Below, piece after piece: positions 24,417-39,000 of a DNA stretch of 64,000 bases. Each line of letters starts with the position of its first letter. Positions within the stretch are counted from its first letter, which is position 1. A program made the translations under genes and the position numbers. The notes below the pieces were generated by a model. It saw nothing but the letters and a program-made list of their open reading frames with translations. It made no database searches and had not been told where the DNA came from. The stretch is from Ptychodera flava. Its lineage: Eukaryota > Hemichordata > Enteropneusta > Ptychoderidae. The stretch is from positions 27,241,615 through 27,305,614 of the forward strand of contig NC_091947.1 in NCBI RefSeq assembly GCF_041260155.1. Reading direction: 5' to 3'.

Positions 24417-25022
24417 CGATGAGTAGAGCTCCTAATACATTGTACAGTCGAACTGCAAGTCAGTGGTTTTGTCACAAGAAAATATCCTTGGAGGTACCTG
24501 ACCATTAAATTTAAAGCCATCTTAGGTGGGTGATATCTCATTTTTCTAAAAATTACGATTCGCGGTTTTCAAAATTTCAATTACATTCATTCATTCATTA
24601 CGTATTCAACAACCTGTTAGACTTCAAATCACGTTTCAAAGCAATATCCTGTTCAGTGAGTTTTTTGAGAAGGAAATGTTGAGCTGTAAGGACCTGCAAA
24701 TCAAATTACATTTACTAGCAATCTAACGACTAGTTTCTGAGAAGATAAATATTTTGCCCAAAGGGGTAAAAGTGAAACAAAGTTAATAAAATATATATAA
24801 TATTGCTGGAAACAACAAGATATCGATATTATATCTCCCTAAGGTACCATCAAATCAAAAACGAAAACAGAGTGACTTAACCAAAATGCAAAATTGAAGA
24901 TTTTTCCCATTAATATACTAATATGTAACGCTTGAATTTTCAGAAACTGCCACTGTATGATACTTAACGGTCCCTAAGTCACAATGACTGTGGATTAAAT
25001 TATGCGTCCTGTATGGTAACTG

Positions 25023-25049
25023 AGGCCCAAAATAAAAAAAAATAAAAAA

Positions 25050-25080
<31 letters not shown>

Positions 25081-25433
25081 ATTGTGCTGTTCTGATACAT
25101 GGTTTTCAAAAATAGGGTAGGTAGGTCGGCAGGAATTTTTTTTCCAAACTATTTTTATTTTTAAATATGCATTTTTAAGGGTTCAGGGCGGTTTAACACT
25201 AGCCACAACATTTCTAGAAAAATGTATCATATGAAAGGAAAAAAAAACAAAACAAAATAAAAGACATCCTCGTTCAAGCAAAAACCAAATGTCAAGTAAC
25301 GAACGCGTGATTTTACGGTTTTTTTTCTTCTTCTTTTACTTCCGCGTTTACGTAGATCTAAAAAGTTTAGGGTCGGGGTAAAAAATAGGGTAGGTCGGGT
25401 TATCGGAACAGCACATATTTTGGGTTCGGCCTA
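25023..25433. mobile_element. ~410 bp TIR element with (AAAT)n near one end
   Basis: The left end GAGGCCCAAAATA is mirrored on the right by TATTTTGGGTTCGGCC. A second inverted pair, TGTGCTGTTCTGAT and ATCGGAACAGCACA, lies just inside. A run of AAAT units (25050-25082) separates the two left-hand modules. The paralogous site near 56430-56465 lacks it. Confidence 0.7.
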
Positions 25434-27559
25434 AACAAATCATGCACATACGTCAGGCTCTCGATCGCTTACTTGATGCTTTGTACTCTTGGTGTGTTAA
25501 AGTAGATGACAACGCAAAAGTAAAAATATTATTTTCAATTTACCTTCATGTTGTAGCGTAAGGAAAGACAGTGTTCCCGTCTTGCTATACATTGCACAGT
25601 AATGCGTCATACTCTTTGATTTTGTTGCGGTTCACACTGCTTTCTGAAAGATCTAGGTTCTCAAACATGAAGGGAACTGGTCAAAACCGGACAATTGATC
25701 TTTCCTGCAGCGTAGAGTTTTAAAACATTCCTTTAGAAATTACTTTTCGATTGCATGAAGGGAAAATGTTTGTTGCTGACTGAGCAATGAAGATACACAG
25801 TTATGTATACTTATCAACAGCCCTTGTAAAACTGCCAAGTCATTTTTTTCGCAGCTTCTTTTGTCAGTACAACTTGCTACTTTATATTGACACCTAGCAC
25901 AGTGACACCACCTTTAGAATATTTTTAAAAATGATTTCTCCTTCAAAGTCTTTTGGGAAATGTTCAAGAAAGTGACAATAAAACAGCAATGCTAGCTTTT
26001 ATTGCATTTCCAGATGCAAAGCAATGGAATTAACCAATACTGCACGACCCATTGGTGCAGTCTGGTTCCCTTACCGATTTCCACTGCTTTCTGCGCTTTG
26101 CTCACAAAAAAAGGATTCGAAAAAAGCAGCAAGATTGTGGTCATTCGGCGTCGTACTGTTTATTGAATCCATAGTGAACTTTATAATCTGGATGTTGTTC
26201 TTGTTTTTATTGTCATTTGCTCATAAAAATAAGGAACACAAATATGCTGTTGCTATTGTTCAGATCATGTTGAGATCGCTGCAAATCATGTAAAGAACAT
26301 CATATTATTACTACGCTTCAATTGCTATAAGTACCGTTGACGGCAGGTATTGAGTACAGAACCGACCGTTACACTTCTTCCTATATATTACACGGAACGA
26401 ATTTTTGACTTGTTTCCCTTGACTTCTCTTTGAAAACAACAAGGAGAATCAGATACATGTTCAATATGTACAGTTATCTTTTTGTCATTTCAATTGAACA
26501 TGTATCTATAATCAGATGTATAGTTGTCTCTTGTTTCTTCGAGAGCACAAAGGGCTTATGGCCTTATAGTGAATAAATAACAATAGCTGTACAGATTACA
26601 GCAGACAATTGGCAATAGCCTATGTTGATCTTTGGACAGCGCCATTATAAATCTGCAAATCATATCTTGAAAAGAGTTGAAACATTTTTACAAGCAGATA
26701 CTGGCATTTTAATAGAACAGGATCAAGAATTAATTTTATGTTTCATATTTTTCGAAAGAAGTATTGCACAAACAAAGAAGTTATGTACAAATAATTCGTG
26801 TTTCCTTTGGCAGATGTAAAGTTACTAAGTGTGCCATTTAAATACTGTAGTGTCAATATCATAGGAAACTGAATATCATAGAGAGACGTGTTTATTGTTA
26901 CATTTATGCTAAATATTGAATATCATTATGAATATTTTGTCAACATTTATAAAACAGGCCTAACCAATAGATTCAGTTTATTTTGGGTGATTGACTTTTT
27001 GTAAGATCTAGTATTCATTTTGTTTATATTATTTCTGTACTTGTCCTTTTTCATTATTTTATCCTCACAACCTCAATATTATCTGCATGTAAACTGATCA
27101 GCTCCATTGTGTTTTTGGACAGGTTTGTTTAAATGCAAATGGGAAATTACTTTATAATGAGACTGTAACATGTTTCTTCAATGTTTTCTGTTTATTAACC
27201 AAACTCAATGAACTATTGAATTCTAAAGTAATATTAATGACAATGCATTGTTCGATATATTAATTCATGTATGATACATTTGCAGTAAGATCCTCTACCA
27301 CAGTAACAAAGTAATATCTGCTGTTTTATCAAAAATACACAGTAATTGTCCCTATAAAGAGTTCCATACCATGCAAAGTAGGTTAACATTGCATAGGGTT
27401 TGGCCAAATCCATGCTACTCCTTACTGACTTGGCAGATGGAAAAATGTAGGCCTGGGCTGAACAAGTGTTTGAACTGGTTATCCAAATTGCTTGAAACTT
27501 CAGTAGCATTGGTAGTTAAGAATGGCTGAATTTCCAAGTGTCAACTACTGTGTACAACA

Positions 27560-28420
27560 TTCGATAACACTGACATTATACATGATAGTTTGATTTTAAA
27601 ATTAAACTGCCTGAAGGCTGTAGCACAGCAACTATATCATGTTGAGAACTTTCCATTGTGCTTTACCTTTCTCTGCTTGCCTTACTGTCACATGTACAGT
27701 TCATCATTATGCTCTCTGTGGAGTCTTGTATTACAACTGCATTTGGCGAAACTCCATCATTGTAACTATCAAGCAGTTTGTATTGACTGTGATTCAAGGG
27801 GTTATCACAAGAAATTCACGTTTAATGGATATTGTAACTGTTCAGAATTTTATTCTGTGTCATTTCTCTCATAGTTCCGTACAATCTTGGAAAGAGACAA
27901 ATATATCTGACACTCTTAACCTGCCATACTTTCAGGACAGAATGACTCAAAAGAAATATTAAAGAGTAAAACTGAGTATGATAACTTTGAAAGACTGGAT
28001 TAAGCCATAACATTTTTCACATTGGTAGTTTTACTACAAATCCATTTTGCATTTTTCCATCGACAATTCATCATTCATGCTCTCAGTGGAGCCCTGTATA
28101 ACAACTGCATGAGAACATTTGGAGAAACTCCTGGTCAATCGCTGTCAATATCAAGCAGCGCAGTGACATTGATTCAAGGGGTTGTAACAAGAAATTCATA
28201 TTCAACTGAAGTTGTAGCTGTTCAGAATTTTCTTCTGTGTCATTTCTTTACTAGTTCAGTACAATGAAGGTACAAGACAAATGTATCTAACATTCTGAAC
28301 CTTCCATACTTTTAGGACAGAATGACTCAAAAGAAATATCAAAGAGTAAGACTGAGTATGATAACTATGAAAGACCGGATTATGCCATAACATTTTTCAC
28401 ATTGATAGTTTTTACTACAA
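27560..28420. repeat. Local tandem duplication within gene block copy 2
   Basis: The copy 1 segment at about 7640-8060 appears twice here, at about 27640-28060 and 28065-28450. Each has the CTCAGTGGAG or CTCTGTGGAG phrase and the GTTCAGAATTTT phrase. The ORFs it yields share no domain and are not preserved between copies, so I do not call a gene. Confidence 0.7.
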
Positions 28421-30075
28421 ATCCATTTTGCATTTTTCCTAAAAACAGCAAAAAAACATAAAAAATATTGCTTCCTTCAATTCTAAGATGAGGTATGACT
28501 GCTGTTGATGGAAAGATGTGAAAATATACAATGGTCGTATTTGATTTTCAAAAACTCTAGTCTGATCGTTGCGGACTGGAATATCCGTTGTACAAGGGCA
28601 CTTCCACACTTGCATCCTTTTTTAGAGGGGAAGGGACAGCCCTACATTCAATGATGAAACTGCCCTTCTATCATTATGGCAGCAAATCATAAACTTAACC
28701 ACAAATTATTCATTTAAATTTTTGATACAGAGTGTACTGGCAATGTGATGGAAATGATAAATTTGCTGTAACAATTACAATTGTGGGAAAACAAAGTAAA
28801 TATAATTTTTTAATTATTACTCTGTGTATGTGTGTGTTTGTGCGTGCAAATGCGCATGCATGTGTGCGTGCGTGTAGGTATGTGTGTACATGGTTTTGAC
28901 TTTTCCATGAAGTATGTTGAAATAATCATCATTCAGTTTTACAGCAAAGCAGGTAACAGTAACTAGTGTAAAAATGAATATAAATAAATAGTGAATGTTT
29001 AGAGTCTATCATGTATCACATTCCATTTTACAATAGATATTCAGTGAGACAGATAGCTGATACATGAAGAACACAAAAATTATTGGTATTGGCCATGGGC
29101 TTTAATTCTAACTCCATTTCAAGTGTGGTATGTGTGCTTATTGAGCAAAAATCATGTACTGAATATTGCAACTTGATTAGGGTATCATCATCTGTTTCAA
29201 CCATTTTAAAGTACTGTAAGTTTAGATTGTGGTAACCATGGGAAAAAATGCTGAAACTAATAAAAACAAAGTGTCTGGAATAAACTTCATCAAGTTGCAT
29301 CTCACAACTACTTGATATGACTTTTTCATCCATTTCTGACTATCTTTTCAACTCCAATAATTGTTTCAAAATCTACTTTTTTGAGCTTATACTGCACTCA
29401 AATGCCTTAATTTCATGGTTTAAAAGAAGAGATCATACAATATCCTCGTGGCCTTCTGAAATTCAAATATTGCACTTGATTATATAAATGGAACATCTGC
29501 ACTTTCAGCCGAGCAAAGTTGAAATGGAAATGTGCACCGGTAATCTTCTTTGCTGAGTTTTTAATGGTCTGAAATGGATCTGAATATACATGAATTGAAT
29601 GTGGATGTAACAAGATAACCATCCGGTGACAATAGTATGTACTTACGTAACCTGCACTATACCCATACTTGAGTTCTGAATTACATTTATATAAAAGAAC
29701 AAAAAAATTGGAAGGATTGAAGTCATAAAAAAATACTGTCATAAAAAGTTTTAAAAATGCAATAATGTGCTTAAAAATTTGGAAAAATACTGGCAGACAC
29801 ATGTAATACTTCATGTAACCTGAGCTGTACAAATGAGGTAGCTTTGAGTGCATGTTATGTTTACTGTTCTACTCTCACTAGTGTATGATTTCAACCATAC
29901 ACAGTGGTTGACGATATGACTGTAAGAATCAAGAGAGTGCAACCATCCTTGTTGCTCTATATTGATTTTCAGGAAGACAGTATAATAAGAGACACTAAGG
30001 TGTATATGATACTGCAGTCAGAATTGAATTGATCCAAGGGGTTCATATTGAGTCTGTGCAGAAACCAGACTAATG

Positions 30076-33000
30076 TTAAGTTACTTCATTGTTCTGGAAG
30101 CCTTCTGCATTGACAGAAGGATCCCCCTCAGCATGGAGTAATTTTTCAGCATTCAGCCGCTTGTAGTTTGTCTTGAAACACAGCATCAAGGCAATCACCT
30201 GGAAACACAGGAGTCCAGAATACACCATTATGGCCACTAAGGACAATGGAGAAAAGGGTGATGATATTATTTTAATTTTTATCTATGTGCATAAATTTAA
30301 AATAATGCAACAATCCGATAAGAAAATGTATTATGCCCTTGTTTCTGCTTTGTAATACGCTGCCTTAGAGCATAATTTTTTTTTTGTAAGTTCACAGCCG
30401 CTACAGTTAATGTTGATTGGTGAAGAACAAAAAACAGGGCTGGTAGATGCAATAAGCTGGCACATTTCCATAACCATTGCAAATTCATCCAATCCATACA
30501 CTCAAAGTCACTGAAAAATTCAAATATTTTGGCTTACTTATTTACGCAGTTTTCCATGGCTAATTAGGTGGAAAACACAATTTTGCAGGAGTAGTTGTGT
30601 GACAACACCTAAGCATGGTATTAAGCAGTTTCGGACAGTAGATTTAACTTTTCCAGGACAATTAAGATTTTCACATTTTTTCAAAGACTCCAGGTATGTG
30701 CAAACCCTTGGTTTATCACGACTTTTAGTAATTTACACTGAATAAAACGCAATCAATGATAAATCAAAAAGTGTGCATGATTTACCTGTCATGTCTTGAG
30801 GTTCTGATGCATTGTCCTCTGCTAGGTACAAAAGAGAAAGCATTGAACTACCAGGGCCTGCATGGCTGTCACTATGCACAGTACATTTCTGATTGACCCT
30901 CTGATAGCTTGTCATCGGTCGACCCAATGACTCAAGAAGAAATGTAAATATGAGACCTTGCATATGCCTGTGATAATAAAACAAACATGCACAAATTAAA
31001 AGGAGCTTAAAATCTACAGTGGTGAGTATGGGAAAAATTTTGGAATTCTGCTAAAAATTCAATGTGTCAATGATATGCACAACAATTTTGAAGAACGTTT
31101 TCATGTTGAATGGGGAGATGAATAGTAGGCTAAAGTGAAATGGGGAGCCAGTAAGCAGAAAAGTAACCATTATGGGAAAATGGTAAAAGTAACAAGTAGG
31201 CCATTGAGAAATGAAGCTATGGATTCTACAGTACTCTTTACTTTTTACTTACATGCTTATCAAGAGAAGACCAACAGATGTGCCTTGTGCCACTGGATAT
31301 GAGGTTTCAACTGCCAGCTCTAAACAGACCGGATAAGTGGCAGAGGAAAAGATGCCGCACAAAATAATACTGATGAGGATGACAGATTCCATGTTTGGTA
31401 TGAATGAAGCCTGCATAGAGAATGAAAAGAACCATTTAAAGGGCCAGTAGATGCAAGTTTTTTCACTATTTTTGTTTCATGTCGATTGCAAGTATTTTGA
31501 CACATCCACTATTCATCTCATCAACGAGGCATCTCTAAATGTAAAATGCAATGTTATTGTTTACATTTGACTTCTAGCCCTGACTGGAATTCACATGTCA
31601 ACACTCAACAATACAGTTTTGACATGTGCAGGCAAAGCTGATCATCAAGTTGAGTACTGTGTAGCCTAACATGCTCTGGGGGGCTAGAACAAGAAACTGT
31701 ATTTGACATTAAAAACAAAAATAGTAAAAAAAATCATAAGCAGTTACAACTACTTGCCATTCAAAATACATGATAAGCATTCTAATTTATCAATAAATCC
31801 ATTATTTAGTCTACTGATTATTGTTGCTGGGAAGTTGATGGTTAATTAAATCAAAACATTGATATTCCCTTTCAGAATTTAAGTTATTTTCCCTTTTCAA
31901 TCTAGTTACATTTTTCTATAAATTCATAGGTCTGGAGTTTACTTCCTGATGGTTGCCCCTTAACCTACAATACAGTTGCAATAGTTTTTACTGATCTGCA
32001 GCAATGGTGATTGCAAATCTACAGGTCCAAGAATCAACTAGTAAAAGATGTAGCTACAGATCTGCTAAAAATTACACGTAGGACTACCGAGGGCGCTGTT
32101 ACTTGAGACTTCAGACTTGAAATCAGCTATGATTCATAGGAGTGAATATTCATAAAATTGTAAGACATACCATTATAATGGCAGTCTTTTAGTAATTTTT
32201 TATGATCTGTAAGGCAACCACACCAATATGTCTTTAAAATTATTTGGACTCAACGTAATTTTTATTTAATTTGCACAAAGTTCCTGCAAAAATATACTAA
32301 TCCCAACAAAACAGCTCTGATGACTTAGCAAGCACCTATTAATAGAAAAAGAACTGAGACAAGAGTTTAAGTCTTCCTGACCGATCTGGGGCTAGTAGGA
32401 AAAAAATACTTACCACAAACATTAAGATACTCATGACTGAAGCCATTGCTTGTGTGAATTTGAGACTCTCTTCAAACAGTTTTGTTCTGTCTACAAAAAG
32501 TGATACTAATATTGCGCCAATGAAACCGATGCCTGACTGCAACCCAAGAGCCAATCCAATGAATGTCTACACAGTAAGAACAACAGAAACAAAGAAAGGC
32601 AAAATACTTGTAAGTTGTGGGATCAACTAGAAATCAAACCTGGATTGTAAACAACATTATCCCCAACATCCAAAACATGTTTGACATCTTTCTAGGGAGA
32701 GTGTTTTTACTTGTTTACAAAAATAGTACATGTTCCTGATTTTCAAACATGGGGATACTTATTGACAATGATGCTTGTAAAGGAGAAATATTTCATCTAA
32801 TTTCAGGAATATATTTGAACGTACAGTGCTTTCCGTACAATGAAACATTACAAAGGTTGTAGTGGTGTCAGCAAGAGCATTAAAGAACGACAACTTATTA
32901 ATTACTACAATTACAGTAATTAACAGACTTACTGGAGTATATCCTTGTGTACACAGCATTTCTTCTGCAATCACATTGAAAGTATTGTACAGCCCACCAG

Positions 33001-36000
33001 AAATACCCATGATAGCAACATATATCAAAAATGACCTGTTTTTCACAACCTGAGAATGAACAAAGTTTTCATTTCTGTTAAATGTAATTAAGTTATTCCA
33101 GTATCAATAGAATTTAGTGGCCAAATTCATTTGGAAAGCTGGGTTTACTTCTTTTGTTTTTTACAATAAAAAATACAAGCGACCTAGCGGCCAATATAGC
33201 TCCGCTGTGTTTATGTACAGAATAACTATTTTTGACACATGTTGATGAAGAAGGTGGAAATCTTTGATAGCTCAATGCAGTGGCCGGAAAAAAAATGGCT
33301 AAAATAAGCTTCAAAAATACACAATTGAAGATTTCATCATACTTTGAATGTATCACATAGGATCATCCCTAAGAACATGTCAACCAAAGCTATCTGATGA
33401 GTAATTTTTGAGAATAAATGTTTTGACCAAAAATGGCAACCATTGCCCCAAAAATAAAAATTGCAGATTTCATCATAATTTCAAAAGATCAAAATTTAGT
33501 TCATCTATAGAAAACTGTATACCAAATTTCAAAGCCGTTAGACAAGTCCTTTTTGAGAAACGCATTTTTTTGACCAAAAATGGGAAAATTGCCCCAAAAA
33601 TTCAAAATTGCAGATTTCATCATTATTTCTATAAATATCATTTAGTTCATCAGAAATTCAATATATATTACTTAGCTCATCTGTAGAAACCTGTATACCA
33701 AATTTCAAAGCTATCAGACCAGTACTTTTTGAAAAACACATGTTTAGACCAAAAATGGCAAAAATTGTCCCAAAATTACAAAATTGCAGATTTCATCATA
33801 ATTTCAATAACTTTCATTTAGTTCATCTGTAGAAACCTGTACACCAAATTTCAAAGCAATCAGATGAGTAGTTTTGGAAATACACATTTTTTGACAAAAA
33901 ATGGCAAAAATTGCCCCCACAATACAAAATTACAGATTTCATCAGAAATTCAATATATATTACTAAGTTCATTGATAGAAACCTGTATACCAAATTTCAA
34001 AACTATCAGACCAGTACGTTTTGAGAAATACATTTTTTGACCAAAAATGGCAAAAATTGCCTTAAAAATGCAAATTTGCATATTTCAGCACAATTTTAAT
34101 AAATATCATTTAGTTAATCTGTAGGAACCTGTATACCAAATTTCAAAGCTATCAGATGAGTAATTTTGGAAATCCACATTTTTTGACCAAAAATGGCAAA
34201 AATTGCCCCAAAAGTACAAAATTACAGATTTCATCAGAAATTCAATACATATTACTTAGTTCATCGATAGAAACCTGTATACCAAATTTCAAAACTATCA
34301 GACCAGTACTTTTTGAGAAAGACATTTTTTGACCAAAAATGGCAAAAATTGCCTTAAAAATGCAAATATTCAAATTTCACCACAATTTGAACAAATCTGA
34401 CTGAATTCACCCTAAGCAAACTGCATATCAAATTTCAAAGCAATCGGATAGGCGATTTCAGAGAAGAAGATATGCAAATATGCAAATTTCACCACAATTT
34501 GAAGAAACTGAAGTGAGGTCACCTCAAGTGAACTGCATATAAAATTTCACAGCAATTGGACTTGCGGTTTCAGAGGAGAAGGCAACTGTTGACGGACGAC
34601 GACAGACGACGACAGAAAATCAACCTATTTGATAAGCTCCGCGTCGCTGACAGCGGAGCTAATAAGAAAGTGCAACAAAAATGAACTTCAGTGATAAACA
34701 GAAGTGCGTTTTTTTTCTTTTATTGATGTATATCTCTCTCACAGATAAATACCTGCTTAAGTCCAGTCCAATATGGCTGCATCTGTACAGCTGCACTTGG
34801 TGACGGTGGCGTTGGTGGCGCACTACTACACATACAAAAGGTAGCCATCAGTGCCCCAAGCACGGGAGGAATTGAATACACAATCAGCTTTGCAGAGTAA
34901 TCAAAAACATCAAACTGTTTAACAATATGTGGAAGATATCATACAATACATAATAGAAAGTTTTATGACAGCTTAGCTTATACATGTAATATGATGATTT
35001 ATATAGTCAATATGCAGAAGCTGCATCAGTGGAAACTGTGTTTTATTTTTCAGAGACAATCTGAGACTTTCTGTTTGGCACAAAAATTAAACTTCATTGT
35101 CATTGCCTATATGGCAATCTGGGACTTTCTGTTTCATACAAAAACTTACATTTCATGGTCATTGCATACATCACTTCAACATTTGCAAATATCTGTATTA
35201 ATATTCACTTAATCTTTATTGTTATATTGAACAAGATCCTTGCTATAGAATTTCTGAACAAAGTGCAGACACATAACCTGAATCTTAGAGTATAGGATTA
35301 CAGAATGTAGAGAACCATTAGCTTTTCTTTTCATGTGCTTTAAAAAGTTGTTGCTCAGTTTGTGAAAGACACTTCCAAGTTCCTCTCCCTAATCCATATG
35401 GAAATACTACGTGTTCACCTTGTCAACATGGTATGTACATGTATGTATGGCACTACGTGTATCACTTACCAAGAACGGCACTCCTCTATTCTGAATGATG
35501 ATTGGAGGCATTGTGTTACCGATGAAGAACCCAAACCCACATGATGCTACCATGGTTGCAAAAGCTCGCTGATTGCTACTGAACCATTTCTCTGACACTT
35601 TTGGCGGGCAAGAAATGAAGATCGGATAAACCATGGCACAGATGACCTGGCCCGAGCACACCATGGGAAATGACCATGCTGTTGGTATGAACGGCAATAC
35701 ACTGATGCTGCGGACAATGCTGCCTATTGCTGTCACCCAAGCACCAAGCAGTATCTGGAAAACAAAGCAACAACCAATTGACACAAAGATGGCCTTTTGC
35801 ATCCTTTCATTATCTCTTCAGAGAAGCAACTTTGACTTTTGACCATTCATTAAAATTCACTTTACAAGCATTTCAGTATATGATCTATCTGTCCTTTCAC
35901 TAAAAGGAAATTAACATACCAGTAATTATTCAATTATGTGGTACTGCTGCCACGTTCATCTCAAACCAACTTAAGGTAGAATGCGCCTTGGAGACAGATA

Positions 36001-39000
36001 TTTGGACTCTCAACTTTTTACGATGCTTTTCTGATCTACCACTTGTTGGGGCTCATTTGGAAGCTCTTGGAGTAAGAAAAATTTTCACCACCTTAGTTTT
36101 TTGAAAATCTAAAATTTTAATTTTTCCTATAGAATTCATACAGGGCTGGTAACCATAATATTATATAGGGCTCAGCCCTTGGTGTCGCGCCAGGGGTTAA
36201 GATTGATTCATGATAAAATGTAATTAATTGTTACTTCATAAACGTTTATATGACAACTATGCCCAGTTTCCCTCTGATGAAAGCAGTTCACGTACGTACA
36301 CAACGTCAAACCCTGCAGCAGAGCAGGTATAGATTTTCTGTAACGTGTAAAAATTTTGGACAAAAATTGGCAATTTTTACAATGATAACAGCCTATTGCG
36401 TTAGACAAGGGACGTATTATGCAATCATTATCATTGCAATGGTAACCGCACTGCCCACCTTCCACTTGCAAGCTGAAAACACGGTCCCTCGTGCTCAAAA
36501 CTACAGCGTTCTGTCTAAAAACTGGCAATTTTTGAATCTAATTATTGACACAGGGGGCGCTTTTCTAAAATTAAATCCCAGCATTCTTTGCGTATGCCCC
36601 CGTTCATATGCACGACAGTTTTCTCCCTTTATCTACATAAACGATATTTTGTATCGGCGACAAGGTGCATAATAACATTTACTGGCTAATAAAAGAGGTA
36701 TATTTTATAAATGGCATGTTGTATAATAGTAATTTGTTTCGTATTTGTTTATTTACGAGTACTCAAAAAAAAAACATGGCGGCGCCCATGAAAGAAGGGT
36801 ACACTTCCGGTTACTCGCATAGTATATTATAAATATGCGCATGCGTGGTCAGTAAGCCGCTGGCGCGACTATTAAATATCAAATATCGGTAAATGTTAGG
36901 TAATTTGTTTATCTGGTATAAAAATTTGCAAGATGACCCCTAATATTTATTCATATTTTCAAAGAGAATGGCTAGATTTATCCTTGAGGAATCTTTGAAG
37001 GAAATGTTTGAGTCTTTCAATTTCGATGTACATTTATTAGTAACCTCAAAGTAAAGCGTGCAAGAATATTACCTCTGTGTATTTTTATTTCCTTGGCAGC
37101 TTGATTCACAATTTTTAATTATTTGCAGGTCAAATAATATTCCATTTGGATAAAATTTGGAACTTAATTCATTGGAGAACTTCGGTGCAGTTTTGTGTTA
37201 ATATGAAATACTTACAGAAGGTCGTAAACCATATGTATCTAACAAATACGTGGCAACGAAACCCATAGGTAGTGATAAAAACAGGTACATCATTGAAAAT
37301 AAATTGATGCTTTTGTCTGATACATTGTAGTACTCAGCTACAACAGTGGCTGCAGGGCTGAAGGATAACCAGAGCTGCAAAATAAAATTCGTCAAACAAC
37401 ACTGACTACATGTGTATATGACCTTTTGGGGGGATGAAACACTAATTCACAGGAATTCTCAGCTGGAGTGGTGACAGAGTCACACTAGTTTCCATGGATA
37501 CATAAACTTGTGTCTTTCTATACAACATACCACACCTAACACTTCCTTTAGGCTGTTAAAGCTTGCAGAAGACAAAAGTCAAGTGATTTAAGGCAATATG
37601 GTCAAAATGTTGGTGGCTATACAAATAAATTTAAAGTTCATAATTTGTGAATGAACATTCCCTGTAAATACTCAAACAATCAAATGTTGCCAATTTCTAA
37701 ATACTGATAGAATTTGTAGTAGTTTGGAATACAAATTTCTGTTGCTTGATGCATTAACAAATATATGGCAATTGATATTGACTCGCGTTTTTTCTCATTT
37801 CATAAAGTCTTAACAATAAATTGCCCTTGCTCCTGGGAGCAGGCTTACATTATGAGACTGTCCTGCATGAAACAAATATCATGTAGCATTAACTGTGAAG
37901 AGGCATGTAATAAAAATATTATTGCCTGAATACATGGGTTTATGTGCCCTCGCAGCAGGAGACAATTCACCCTCCTGGCGTCGGGCAAATTGTCACCTGC
38001 TCTCATGCACACAAACCCATGTATTCAGGCAATAATATATTATAAAATATTTACAAATTATACTATATGAATCACAAATATCAGTGCATTTGCAGACAAA
38101 ATTGCTATTTCTAATGCAGATGCACAGAGATACATGTATTCAATGTCTCTGTACTGATGCATAAATGTCAAATGAGATGCGATGTTTCTATTGCTTACAT
38201 CGAACAATCAAAATGTGACCTCTGAAACCATTATTTGGTTAAATTTGCAGTGATCGAAGGACAGTTGATCTAAATCTTTCAAAATGGCCATCGATATTTA
38301 CATGAAAATTTCAAATCCTTCATGGATAACAGAGGTCAAGGTCCCAAAAGACCACCAACACTGATATCAATATTGTTGTTTGAGCTGAAAAGCAGGTGGT
38401 TTTAGACACAAAGAGCGTGATACTTTTGAATCCTGTCAGATGATGTAATTCAGATTATCGCTTATTGATACAAAGGATCCAACGGATACATGGATACAAT
38501 CATTAATGCCAGTGGGTCAAGGTATGAGAATGAACCTGGAGGCCTGAGTTTTGACCTCTCCATTATCCATAAGTTACCAGAATTTTCGGTTATGGATCAT
38601 AGACCTTAGGGTCTATGTCTATGTCACATACAAGGTGATTTGTTTCTAATGTGAAAACTTTGCATATCGGGGTGACCTCTAAATTTCTCTCTAGATTATA
38701 ACAGAGAATGATTCAACTTCCCTTAGGATCTTTGGCAAAGTATCAGTAAAAATTTAAAACCATCAATTTGATTGGTGAATGGTCCCATGATGATTTTAGA
38801 TTTACTACATTTTTTTGAAGCCATATCTTTTCAGTTTAACCACACAGTCGATCTAGCAGAACTGTACATTAGAATTATAAAGATTGAATTTAGGAGACAG
38901 GGCGGACCTACCAACTGACTTGAATATGCTAGGAGTGCGACTAGGAAAAGTATAAACCATCTTCGTTTGTAAACCCTGTAGGTCGGTATGGTCTCAGGCG

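Larger units (their letters stand above)
21646..26455. repeat. Segmental duplication, flank block copy 1 (homologous to 43740-58135)
   Basis: Sequence such as CGTATAAGCAAGGAAAA, CTTCCGATGTAAACAGTTTA, GAAAATATCCTTGGA and TTTTGTTGCGGTTCACACTG occurs in the same order in 43740-58135. Copy 1 is interrupted at 22130-24186, 24326-24416 and 25023-25433; copy 2 is interrupted elsewhere. Its right end abuts gene block copy 2, so one ancestral unit was gene block plus flank block. Confidence 0.85.

Noticed and set aside
36250..36672. 140-codon ORF as a gene
   Set aside because: It lies inside an insertion absent from the paralogous intron, has no domain, and its composition looks like translated repeat.
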